Positions 1 through 5,930 are shown, counted from the stretch's first letter. The stretch is 13,062 nt of DNA from RBG-16-66-20 sp035517595 (GCA_035517595.1 DATIYN010000123.1:1-13062); one strand, 5' to 3'. Notes: generated by a model from the sequence alone, not told the origin. A program made the numbers and translations.

Positions 1-487
1 CGTCGCGCACCAGGCCGTGCAGCCGGCGCGCAAGGCCGGAGAGCATGCGCCGCGCGAAGCCCGGGTCGCGCGCCAGCTCCTCGAACACCGCGTGCTTGGC
101 GACGTGCAGCAGCATCGTGTCGGAGAGCGCCTGCGCGAACACGAGGTAGGGCTTCTCCAGGAACATCAGCGCCTCGCCGAAGGTCTGGCCCGGACGCACG
201 ATCTCCACGACCTTCTCGATGCCCTGCGGCGAGGTGAAGCCGAGCTTGACCTGGCCGTAGACCACCACGTGGAAACCCGTGCATGGGTCGCCTGTCTGTA
301 CGACGGCCTGGCCCTTCTCGAAGTACTGCGGCAGCGTGGCGCCGGCGATGCGCCGGACCTCCTCGGCGCTCATCTCGCTGAACATCGGCAGGTTCGCGAG
401 GAACGCCTCCAGCTTGATCGCCGGATGGCGCGCCTTCCTGCCGGCGGGCCCCATGCGGGCGCCCGCCGTGCCTACCGCCGCGTCCAT
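1..487 (-). CDS. Crp/Fnr-family transcriptional regulator, partial (C-terminus beyond left edge)
   Basis: I translated this reading frame by hand; it is open from an ATG at 487-485 to the window edge (162 complete codons). It encodes a cyclic-nucleotide-binding-like beta-roll (about residues 25-135), with PMFSEMSAEEVRRIA, a YFEKGQAVVQTGD strand pair and GQTFGEALMFLEKPY, then the start of the long dimerisation helix (about 133-160). The helix-turn-helix should lie off the window. Only one Cys (C69) is visible, so the N-terminal cysteine cluster that carries the FNR [4Fe-4S] centre is absent. The Arg-Ser that contacts cAMP in Crp is replaced around residues 113-117 (PYLVF), so classic cAMP binding is unlikely. 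It could be a Dnr/NnrR-like, heme-binding or effector-independent member. It starts 13 nt after the upstream dehydrogenase gene and so is probably last or late in the kor operon. The start is uncertain: neither M1 nor M12 (ATG at 454) has a good ribosome site. Confidence 0.88.
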   Translation of the reverse strand, partial: MDAAVGTAGARMGPAGRKARHPAIKLEAFLANLPMFSEMSAEEVRRIAGATLPQYFEKGQAVVQTGDPCTGFHVVVYGQVKLGFTSPQGIEKVVEIVRPGQTFGEALMFLEKPYLVFAQALSDTMLLHVAKHAVFEELARDPGFARRMLSGLARRLHGLVRD

Positions 488-500
488 GCGCAACGCACGC

Positions 501-1202
501 TTAGCCGTGCATCGTCAGGCCGCCCGAGACGCTGATCGTCTGGCCGGTGATGAACTCGGCGTCGTCGCTGGCGAGGAACAGCACCGCGCCGGCGATGTCC
601 TCGGGCTTGCCGAGGCGGCCGATCGGGATCGCGCGCCGGTAGGCTTCGCGCAGCTTGTCCGGGTTGCCGGCGCCCAGCATGAACTGCTCGAGCATGCCGG
701 TTTCGGTGAGTCCCGGGCAGACGGTGTTCAGGCGCACGCCCTTGGCGGCGAGCTCGCGCGACAGCGTCTTGGTGAGCGCGATGATGCCGCCCTTGCAGGC
801 CGAGTAGGGTGCCTCGCCCGAGGAGCCGACGCGGCCAGCGTCCGAGGCGATGTTGACGACCTTGCCGCCGCCGCGCTCGACCATGCCCGGCAGAACGCAG
901 TGCAAGAGATTCATGGCCCCGACCAGGTTGATCGAGATGATCTTCTGCCAGAACGCCGGATCGGTCTTCAGGAACGGCTGGAACATGTCCCAGCCGGCGT
1001 TGTTGACGAGGATGTCCACCGGGCCCGCCTCCGCGACCGCTTTCCTGACCGCCTCGTAGTTCGTGATGTCGAGAGGCTTTTCCGCATTCAGATCGAAGAC
1101 GATCACCTTCACGCCCTCGGCCTTCAGGCGCTCGACGATCGCGGCGCCGATGCCCGCGGCGCCGCCGGTGACGATCGCGGTCTTGCCCTTCAAGCCCTTC
1201 AT
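501..1202 (-). CDS. BadH-like short-chain dehydrogenase/reductase, probable alicyclic hydroxyacyl-CoA dehydrogenase
   Basis: The 233-residue protein is a classical SDR. It has the cofactor glycine motif TGGAAGIG (12-19), an acidic D37 after beta-2 that favours NAD(H) over NADP(H), NNAG (67-70), and a catalytic S120, Y133, K137 set in a YSACK context, ending in a typical TGQTISVSGGLTMHG. From memory it closely resembles BadH, the 2-hydroxycyclohexanecarboxyl-CoA dehydrogenase of Rhodopseudomonas palustris (shared NNAGWD, VGSSGEA and IPIGRLGKPED). It is about 20 residues shorter because the beta-2/alpha-3 region (about 39-46) is compressed. The start overlaps the ridA-like stop as ATGA, with a GGAGGA ribosome site 7 nt upstream. 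In this context it may oxidise 6-hydroxycyclohex-1-ene-1-carbonyl-CoA, the step for which no Had-type gene is seen here, or act on a saturated alicyclic CoA ester. The SDR family is certain; the substrate is inferred. Confidence 0.9.
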   Translation of the reverse strand: MKGLKGKTAIVTGGAAGIGAAIVERLKAEGVKVIVFDLNAEKPLDITNYEAVRKAVAEAGPVDILVNNAGWDMFQPFLKTDPAFWQKIISINLVGAMNLLHCVLPGMVERGGGKVVNIASDAGRVGSSGEAPYSACKGGIIALTKTLSRELAAKGVRLNTVCPGLTETGMLEQFMLGAGNPDKLREAYRRAIPIGRLGKPEDIAGAVLFLASDDAEFITGQTISVSGGLTMHG

Positions 1203-1600
1203 GGTTTTTCCTCCGGAATGACTGCGGTGGCTTCGAGTTCGATCTTACCCGGCGAATCGAGCAGGTCGGAGACGAAGATCATGCTCATCGCCGGGTAGTG
1301 CCGGCCCATGAGCGCGCGCCAGACGGCGCCGAGCCGCGCGCGCGCCGCGAGATAGGCGGGCTTGTCGCAGCAGTAGGCGGTGATGCGGCAGACGTGCTCC
1401 GGCCGTCCGCCGGCCTCGGCGAGCACGGCGAGCAGGTTCTTCAGCGCCTGCTCGAACTGCTCCGGAACTTCCGCGGAATGGAACCGCTGCTGCGCGTCCC
1501 AGCCGACCTGGCCGGCGATGAACACGACGCGCCCCGAGGCGACGACGCCGTTGGCGTAGCCGACCGGCGGCTTCCAGCCCTGCGGCAGCAGCACCTTCAT
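1199..1600 (-). CDS. RidA/YjgF-family protein lacking the catalytic arginine
   Basis: The 133-residue protein is the length of a single RidA (YjgF/YER057c/UK114) domain. It has the family signatures VVFIAGQVGWD (25-35), a QFEQALKNLLAVLAEAG helix (48-64) and the C-terminal KIELEATAVIP. Archetypal RidA hydrolyses reactive enamines and imines such as 2-aminoacrylate, using an Arg in a P-A-R-S/C context near residue 105. Here that segment reads YPAMSMIFV, with Met at 105, so deaminase activity of the RidA type is doubtful. An adjacent C77-C78 pair is also present. Start and stop both form ATGA overlaps with the neighbouring genes, placing it firmly in the kor operon. RidA-like proteins without the Arg (several Rid subfamilies) often accompany catabolic genes with unknown roles. 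A role in binding a CoA intermediate or a reactive carbonyl would be speculation. The family is clear; the function is unknown. Confidence 0.88.
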   Translation of the reverse strand: MKVLLPQGWKPPVGYANGVVASGRVVFIAGQVGWDAQQRFHSAEVPEQFEQALKNLLAVLAEAGGRPEHVCRITAYCCDKPAYLAARARLGAVWRALMGRHYPAMSMIFVSDLLDSPGKIELEATAVIPEEKP

Positions 1601-2121
1601 TCGCTCGTCCTCGGCGGATCGGGATCGCGGTCCCAGTCCGCGGGCGGCTTGGGAACCTTCTTCATCCAGTCGCGGATCAGCTTGACGTGCTCGCGCTCCT
1701 CGCCGGCCATCTCGGCCGCGGCCTCGCGCACCGCGCGCGGCGCCTTGCCGTCGGCGATGTCCTCGAAATAGCGCAGCGCCCGGACTTCGCACTGCAGCGC
1801 GATCTGCAGCGCGTGGTAGGGCTGCATCAGGTAGTGGAGCGAATCGAATGGCGCGGTCTCGGGCGCTTCCACGGTGTCCCAGGCGTAGGCGACCGGCAGC
1901 GCGGGCAGGCTGGGCCAGCCCATCGCCCCGAGGATGCGCTTCGCGTGCAGCGCCTCGACCTCCGAGAGCTTGCGGAACAGCTCGGCGACCTCGCGGTTGT
2001 TGTGCCCCTCGAGCTGGTCGGCGAACTGCGCGTAGCGCTCGACCGCCTCGAGCTCCATCGCATAGGCGCGCGCCATGAAGTCGGCGTATGCGCCTTCCGG
2101 CTGAGGAGGCTTCTTCGTCAT
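1597..2121 (-). CDS. Ferritin-like/rubrerythrin-type di-iron protein
   Basis: The 174-residue, largely helical protein has the four-helix di-iron pattern. E23 lies in an E-x6-Y helix (Y30), followed by E56-x-x-H59, E112 in the third helix (CEVRALRYFEDI) and E142-x-x-H145. All six expected carboxylate and histidine ligands are present. There is no C-terminal rubredoxin domain (no CxxC pair), so it is an erythrin-like rather than a full rubrerythrin. Related proteins reduce peroxide or oxygen, or handle iron. The insertion between helices 2 and 3 (about 66-95, rich in Pro and Trp) is unusual in sequence and may form a long crossover loop. The gene overlaps the korB stop as ATGA, with a strong GGGGAGGA site 6 nt upstream, and its own stop overlaps the ridA-like start. 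A likely role is protecting oxygen-labile KorAB, ferredoxin and benzoyl-CoA reductase or supplying them with iron; that role is inferred from context. Confidence 0.85.
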   Translation of the reverse strand: MTKKPPQPEGAYADFMARAYAMELEAVERYAQFADQLEGHNNREVAELFRKLSEVEALHAKRILGAMGWPSLPALPVAYAWDTVEAPETAPFDSLHYLMQPYHALQIALQCEVRALRYFEDIADGKAPRAVREAAAEMAGEEREHVKLIRDWMKKVPKPPADWDRDPDPPRTSE

Positions 2122-2969
2122 GCGCGGTCCTCCCCGAGCTCGAAGCTCGCGGCCAGGGCCGCAGGCGCGGTCTTCGCGTGCGCGGTCGCCACGCCGTAGG
2201 GCGGGCGCTTGCCCTCGAAGAGCACGCCGATGTTGAAGCCGTCGTCGGTCATGAGCCGGCGCGCGGCGCGCGCGGGATCGTCGGTCGGGCCGACCGGCGC
2301 GGCGCGCGCGCGCTCCTTCCAGGCGCGCTGCTCGGGCCGGAAGGTCACGCAGGGCGAGAGCACTTCGACGAACGAGAAGCCGGGATGGCGCACCGCCTGC
2401 TCGATGAGCGCGGCCGTGCCGTTCGGGTCGCCCGAGAACGCGCGCGCGATGAAGTTGGCGCCCGAGGCGAGCGCGATCACGAGCGGATGGAACTCGCGCA
2501 GCCCGGTGCCGCCGGGCGAAAGCTTGGAGGACCAGTCCGGCTCGGTGGTCGGCGAGGGCTGGCCCTTGGTCATGCCGTAGACGTGGTTGTCCATCACGAT
2601 GTAGGTGAGGTCGACGTTGCGCCGGCAGGCGTGCAGGAAATGGTTGCCGCCGATCGAGTAGCCGTCGCCGTCGCCGCTCGCCACGAGCACCGTGAGCTCG
2701 GGCCGGGCGACCTTGAGCCCGGTGGCCGCCGCGAGCGAGCGGCCGTGCACGCCGTGGAATCCGTAGCAGCTCGTGTAGGCCGGGATGCGCGACGAGCAGC
2801 CGATGCCCGAGACCACCGCGACGTTCTCGGGCCGCAGGCCGAGCGCGGCGAGCGCCTTGGTGATCGCCGCGAGCACCGAGTAGTCGCCGCAGCCCGGGCA
2901 CCAGACCGGCTTGGTGGCGGACTTGAACTCCTTGGCCGTGAGCGGCGTGGCCTGCAGGGGGGCGTTCAT
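2118..2969 (-). CDS. korB: 2-oxoglutarate:ferredoxin oxidoreductase, beta (TPP-binding) subunit
   Basis: The 283-residue protein is a 2-oxoacid:ferredoxin oxidoreductase beta subunit. The N-terminal WCPGCGDY (23-30), with C24 and C27, plus C58 and C207, gives the four-Cys pattern that holds the proximal [4Fe-4S] cluster in this family. The thiamine diphosphate site is seen as SGDGDGYSIGGNH (98-110) with N128 and G132 downstream (MDNHVYGMTKGQ). With KorA it decarboxylates 2-oxoglutarate to succinyl-CoA and reduces ferredoxin, which is the established electron source for benzoyl-CoA reduction in Thauera aromatica. The ATG at 2969 is chosen over an upstream in-frame ATG at 3074 because it overlaps the korA stop as ATGA, has AAGGAG 7 nt before it, and the protein then begins at the normal family position. 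Specificity for 2-oxoglutarate over pyruvate or another 2-oxoacid is inferred from the bcr neighbourhood. Confidence 0.93.
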   Translation of the reverse strand: MNAPLQATPLTAKEFKSATKPVWCPGCGDYSVLAAITKALAALGLRPENVAVVSGIGCSSRIPAYTSCYGFHGVHGRSLAAATGLKVARPELTVLVASGDGDGYSIGGNHFLHACRRNVDLTYIVMDNHVYGMTKGQPSPTTEPDWSSKLSPGGTGLREFHPLVIALASGANFIARAFSGDPNGTAALIEQAVRHPGFSFVEVLSPCVTFRPEQRAWKERARAAPVGPTDDPARAARRLMTDDGFNIGVLFEGKRPPYGVATAHAKTAPAALAASFELGEDRA

Positions 2970-4690
2970 GCGGCGCTCCTTTGCAGCTTGTCGAGGGCGG
3001 CGAGGATCTCGCCGGGCCGGAACGGCAGCGGCCCCGGGCGGCGCAGGCTGTGCGTCTCGGACTGCAATTCCCAATCCGCGCGCAGGGCGCGCAGGAACTG
3101 GCCGCTGTGGTTCTGCTCGACCACGAGCACCCGTCGCACGCCCTGCAGCGCGCGCTTCAGGCGTTCCGGTTGCGCGGGCGCGAGCAGGCGCACGGAAATC
3201 AGGCGCAGCCTGCGCCCGCCGGCGCGCGCGCGCTCGAGCGCTTCGCGCGCGGGCCCGGTGCAGGAGCCGAAGGTCAGGATCGCCGTGTCGCCGTCGCCCT
3301 CGACGCTCGCCCAGGCGTCGCCCGGGTCGAACCGGGCGAGCTTGCGCGCGCGCTTTTCGACCTGCGCGAGGTGATCGGAAGCCTGCGACGAGGGCGTGCC
3401 GCGCTCGTTGTGCTCGAGGCCGTCCGCCGTGTACGTCGTCCCGGGCGTGCCCGGGACTGCCATCGGGGAGATGCCCGAATCGTTCAGCGCGTAGCGGCAG
3501 TAGGGCTGATCCGCCGTTGCTCTTGCTCTTTGCACGACCTCATCCGGAAGCTCGGGCGCGCTGACCACTCCCCGGGCCTGGCCGAAGTACTGGTCGGAGA
3601 GCACGATTGCCGGAACCTGCAGCGCTTCGGCCATTTCCACCGCCCAGGCCGTGGCGCGGGCGCAGTCGGCGAGCGAGTTGGGAGCGACGACCACGTGCGG
3701 CGCGTCGCCGTGCATGCCGTAGAGCGCGATATTGAGGTCGGCCTGCTCGGCCTTGGTCGCGATTCCCGTGGACGGACCGGTGCGCATCACGTCGACGACG
3801 ACGATCGGGATCTCGGCCGCGACGCCCAGCCCGATGGACTCGATCATCAGCGCGAGTCCCGGTCCGGAGGTCGCGGTCAGCGACGGCACGCCGCCGTAGG
3901 AAGCGCCGAGGATCATGTTGATCGAAGCGAGCTCGTCCTCGGCCTGCACCATCGCGCCGCCCACCTTGACGAGCGCGGCCGCCATCCATTCGAGCAATTC
4001 GGTCGCGGGCGTGATCGGGTAGGCCGCTACGAACCGCACGCCGGCGCGCAGCGCGCCGTAGCCCGCGGCCTCGTTGCCGGTGACGAGCCAGCGGCCCGGC
4101 TGCGGCCGCGGCTCGCGCAGCGCGAAGGAGGGCAGGGACGCCGCTTGCGCCATGCCCAGCTTCGCCGCGGCAAGGCTCGCCTCGATGCCCTTCTTCTTCA
4201 TCGTGCGCGCCATCGCGCGCTCGAGCGCCTCGGCGGGCAGGCCGACGAGGCCGGCGAGCACGCCCACGGCGACCATGTTCGGCCAGCCGTCGGCGACGCT
4301 CTTGGCGAGCTCCTTGAGGGGCACCCTGGCCTGCTGCGCGCCGCTGCGCGCGAACGGCTCGGGCGTCTCGCCCTGCGCGGGATCGCCCAGGACCAGGCTG
4401 CCCGCGCCGAGCGGCAGCTCGGCGGCGAAGCGCTGCACGTTCTGCCAGTCGATCGCGGCGAGCACGTCGACGCGGTCGTCCTGGCCGTCGGTCGGGAAGG
4501 TGGCGATGCGCAGCATCGCGGCCGCCTCGCCGCCGCGGATCTGCGGTCCGCTCGAGCGCGTCATCAGCGCGTGGTAGCCGGCGAGCGCCGACGCCTCGAG
4601 CAGCAGGTTGCCGGCGGTCATCACGCCGGCGCCGCCGCTGCCCGCGAGCGCCAGGGAGACCGAGTCGCGCGGTGATGTATTAAAGTGCAT
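2966..4690 (-). CDS. korA: 2-oxoglutarate:ferredoxin oxidoreductase, fused gamma-alpha subunit
   Basis: The 574-residue protein fuses the two domains of the non-TPP subunit. A gamma domain (about 12-185) contains GSGGAGVMTAGNLL (17-30) and SSGPQIRGGEA (46-56). An alpha domain (about 204-570) contains YPITPAT (224-230), the TSGPG turn (274-278), RTGPSTG (303-309) and GLEHNERGTPS (424-434). The gamma-alpha fusion is typical of KorA of aromatic degraders and of aerobic/facultative KGORs. It binds CoA and completes the TPP active site with KorB to make low-potential reduced ferredoxin. The start at 4690 is supported by the overlapping GGAGGA/AGGAGG site at 4694-4701, and the 5' end faces the shared promoter region. 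It heads the leftward operon and is transcribed divergently from the reductase genes. In Thauera, as I recall, korAB lies in the same direction as the bcr genes, so the divergent layout here is a rearrangement. Confidence 0.93.
   Translation of the reverse strand: MHFNTSPRDSVSLALAGSGGAGVMTAGNLLLEASALAGYHALMTRSSGPQIRGGEAAAMLRIATFPTDGQDDRVDVLAAIDWQNVQRFAAELPLGAGSLVLGDPAQGETPEPFARSGAQQARVPLKELAKSVADGWPNMVAVGVLAGLVGLPAEALERAMARTMKKKGIEASLAAAKLGMAQAASLPSFALREPRPQPGRWLVTGNEAAGYGALRAGVRFVAAYPITPATELLEWMAAALVKVGGAMVQAEDELASINMILGASYGGVPSLTATSGPGLALMIESIGLGVAAEIPIVVVDVMRTGPSTGIATKAEQADLNIALYGMHGDAPHVVVAPNSLADCARATAWAVEMAEALQVPAIVLSDQYFGQARGVVSAPELPDEVVQRARATADQPYCRYALNDSGISPMAVPGTPGTTYTADGLEHNERGTPSSQASDHLAQVEKRARKLARFDPGDAWASVEGDGDTAILTFGSCTGPAREALERARAGGRRLRLISVRLLAPAQPERLKRALQGVRRVLVVEQNHSGQFLRALRADWELQSETHSLRRPGPLPFRPGEILAALDKLQRSAA
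3438..3457. repeat. Perfect 9-bp inverted repeat inside korA
   Basis: The arms GTCCCGGGC and GCCCGGGAC flank a central GT. The repeat lies in the korA alpha domain and encodes most of a PGTPGT peptide (about residues 413-418). In RNA it would form a short, very GC-rich hairpin, with an open loop of at least four bases. There is no U-tract after it on either strand, so it does not look like an intrinsic terminator. It may simply reflect repeated Pro-Gly-Thr codons. Confidence 0.6.
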
Positions 4691-4693
4691 ATA

Positions 4694-4701
4694 CCTCCTC
4701 C
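4694..4701 (-). promoter_or_regulatory. korA ribosome binding site
   Basis: Read on the minus strand this is GGAGGAGG, ending three bases before the korA ATG. The GGAGGA part sits five bases from the start codon. It supports 4690 as the korA start. Confidence 0.75.
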
Positions 4702-4736
4702 ATCAGTGCAATTTGCCTCATGTTTTCGAAATAACT

Positions 4737-4750
4737 TTGAGATGGATCAA
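4737..4750. promoter_or_regulatory. FNR/Crp-family operator (TTGAG-ATGG-ATCAA)
   Basis: This site matches the FNR consensus TTGAT-N4-ATCAA at 9 of 10 specified positions; the only mismatch is G for T at 4741. The symmetry extends one base further on each side (TTTGA at 4736-4740 and TCAAA at 4747-4751). It lies between two divergent operons and is centred at 4743.5, between the start codons at 4690 and 4814. FNR-type activators such as AcpR are known to drive anaerobic benzoate genes in Azoarcus. The site may be bound by a genomic FNR homologue or by the Crp/Fnr-family product encoded at 1-487. Confidence 0.72.
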
Positions 4751-4772
4751 ATCGGCCCGCTTTGGCCCGGCG

Positions 4773-4778
4773 TATCTA
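4773..4778 (+). promoter_or_regulatory. Candidate -10 element for oah
   Basis: TATCTA is only a weak match to TATAAT. Its position is what makes it notable: if transcription starts at 4785, the FNR-type palindrome is centred at -41.5, the class II activation position, and this hexamer occupies -12 to -7. The leader before the oah ATG would be 29 nt. No -35 is expected for such a promoter. Confidence 0.4.
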
Positions 4779-4801
4779 TCGATCCCAGCAGCCAAACCAC
4801 C

Positions 4802-4807
4802 GGAGGG
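4802..4807 (+). promoter_or_regulatory. oah ribosome binding site
   Basis: GGAGGG lies six bases before the ATG at 4814. This decides the oah start against the upstream in-frame ATG at 4685, which has no such site and would put the FNR-type palindrome inside the coding region. Confidence 0.75.
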
Positions 4808-4813
4808 CGGGAC

Positions 4814-5923
4814 ATGGGCAAGACCGAAACGGCGTTCCTGAAGAACCACGACCTCGCGCCGCTGGCGGGCGGCGGCGTGCGCTACGAGCTGCGGCCGGCG
4901 AAGCGCCCCGACGGCTCGGTGGCCGAGGGCCTCTACAACGCCTGGATCTGGCTCGACAACCCGGGCCAGTACAACTCCTACACCACGGACATGGTGAAAG
5001 AGGTGATCCTCGCCTTCCGCGCCGCCTCGGCCGCGCGCGACGTGAGCAGCGTGGTGTTCACCGGGGTGGGCGACAAGGCCTTCTGCACCGGCGGCAACAC
5101 CAAGGAATACGCCGAGTACTACGCGGGCCACCCGCAGGAGTACCGGCAGTACATGCGGCTGTTCAACGACATGGTCTCGACGATCCTCGCCTGCGACAAG
5201 CCGGTGATCTGCCGCGTCAACGGCATGCGCATCGGCGGCGGGCAGGAGATCGGCATGGCCTGCGACTTCTCCGTGGCGCAGGACCTCGCGCGCTTCGGCC
5301 AGGCCGGCCCCAAGCACGGCTCGGCGCCGATCGGCGGCGCGACCGACTTCCTGCCGGTGATCGCCGGCGCCGAGCGCGCGATGGCGGCCTGCGTGCTCTG
5401 CGAGCCGTTCTCGGCGCACGAGGCCTACCAGATGGGCATCCTCACCGACCTCGTGCCCGCGCTGAAGGTGGACGGCAAGTTCGTCGCGAACCCGCTGGTC
5501 GAGACCCAGAGGCTCGTCGACGAGTTCGGCCGGTTCGCCCTCGGCAAGCCCCTGTCCGGAACGGCGCTGGAGGCGGGCAAGCAGACTCTCAAGAAGGGCG
5601 TGGTGGATCTCTCGATGCTCGACCGGAAGGTCGAGGAGCTGTGCGCCAAGATCCTGCTGACGTTCCCGGACTGCACCACCAAGACGCTCGAAGAGCTGCG
5701 CAAGCCGAAGCTCGACGCGTGGAACCGCAACAAGGAGAACTCGCGCGCCTGGCTCGCGCTCAACATGGTCACCGAGGCACGCGCCGGCTTCACCGCCTTC
5801 AACGAGGGCCCGAAGGACGACCGCGAAGTCGACTTCGTGCTGCTGCGCCAGAAGCTCGCCGCGGGCGAAGGCTGGGTCGGGGGCCTGCACGACGCCATCC
5901 AGCCGCGCGCGAAGCGCGGCTGA
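4814..5923 (+). CDS. oah: 6-oxocyclohex-1-ene-1-carbonyl-CoA hydrolase (ring-opening)
   Basis: The 369-residue protein is of the crotonase superfamily and close to the roughly 377 residues I recall for Thauera Oah. The core (about 40-215) shows AFCTGGNTKEYAEYY (89-103) and the VNGMRIGGGQEIGMACD oxyanion-hole region (135-151). AGPKHGSAPIGGATDF (164-179) follows, and then a long C-terminal extension (220-369) that ordinary enoyl-CoA hydratases lack but Oah/BzdY proteins have. The enzyme adds two waters to 6-oxocyclohex-1-ene-1-carbonyl-CoA and cleaves the ring to 3-hydroxypimelyl-CoA, which then enters beta-oxidation. The start at 4814 rests on the GGAGGG site and on length. An extra 43 N-terminal residues from an ATG at 4685 would overlap korA and read through the promoter. 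It is the first gene of the rightward operon, 7 nt before dch. Confidence 0.94.
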   Translation: MGKTETAFLKNHDLAPLAGGGVRYELRPAKRPDGSVAEGLYNAWIWLDNPGQYNSYTTDMVKEVILAFRAASAARDVSSVVFTGVGDKAFCTGGNTKEYAEYYAGHPQEYRQYMRLFNDMVSTILACDKPVICRVNGMRIGGGQEIGMACDFSVAQDLARFGQAGPKHGSAPIGGATDFLPVIAGAERAMAACVLCEPFSAHEAYQMGILTDLVPALKVDGKFVANPLVETQRLVDEFGRFALGKPLSGTALEAGKQTLKKGVVDLSMLDRKVEELCAKILLTFPDCTTKTLEELRKPKLDAWNRNKENSRAWLALNMVTEARAGFTAFNEGPKDDREVDFVLLRQKLAAGEGWVGGLHDAIQPRAKRG

Positions 5924-5930
5924 GCGTGCC

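Larger units (their letters stand above)
4691..4813. promoter_or_regulatory. Divergent korA/oah promoter region
   Basis: This 123-bp stretch is the only sizeable non-coding DNA in the window and is visibly richer in A and T between about 4701 and 4755 than the flanking genes. It separates the korA start (4690, leftward) from the oah start (4814, rightward). It must therefore hold the promoters for both operons unless oah is read from elsewhere. It contains an FNR-type palindrome (4737-4750), a candidate -10 for oah (4773-4778), an 8-bp palindrome TTTCGAAA (4724-4731), and the two ribosome sites at its ends. I could not identify a convincing -10 for korA. Confidence 0.75.

Noticed and set aside
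2970..3074. 35-residue upstream extension of korB
   Set aside because: It is Arg/Pro/Ala-rich sequence lying inside korA in another frame. The ATGA overlap and AAGGAG support the start at 2969.
4686..4710. TGCA motifs (4686-4689 and 4707-4710) as BzdR/BoxR-type operator
   Set aside because: The spacing of 17 bases between the TGCA units does not fit the closely spaced boxes I recall for those repressors. One copy overlaps the korA start codon, and no BzdR-like gene is in the window.
4724..4731. TTTCGAAA palindrome as a second operator
   Set aside because: The symmetry stops at 8 bp and it matches no known operator. This is within chance for an A/T-rich spacer.
4691..4736. A korA -10 promoter element at class II spacing from the FNR-type box
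   Set aside because: The hexamer that would occupy -12 to -7 on the minus strand (AAATTG) does not resemble TATAAT, and no other -10/-35 pair at normal spacing is convincing.
4685..4813. N-terminal extension of oah from the ATG at 4685
   Set aside because: It would overlap the korA start, read through the FNR-type box and candidate -10, lacks a ribosome site, and adds residues unlike the family. The ATG at 4814 has GGAGGG at good spacing.
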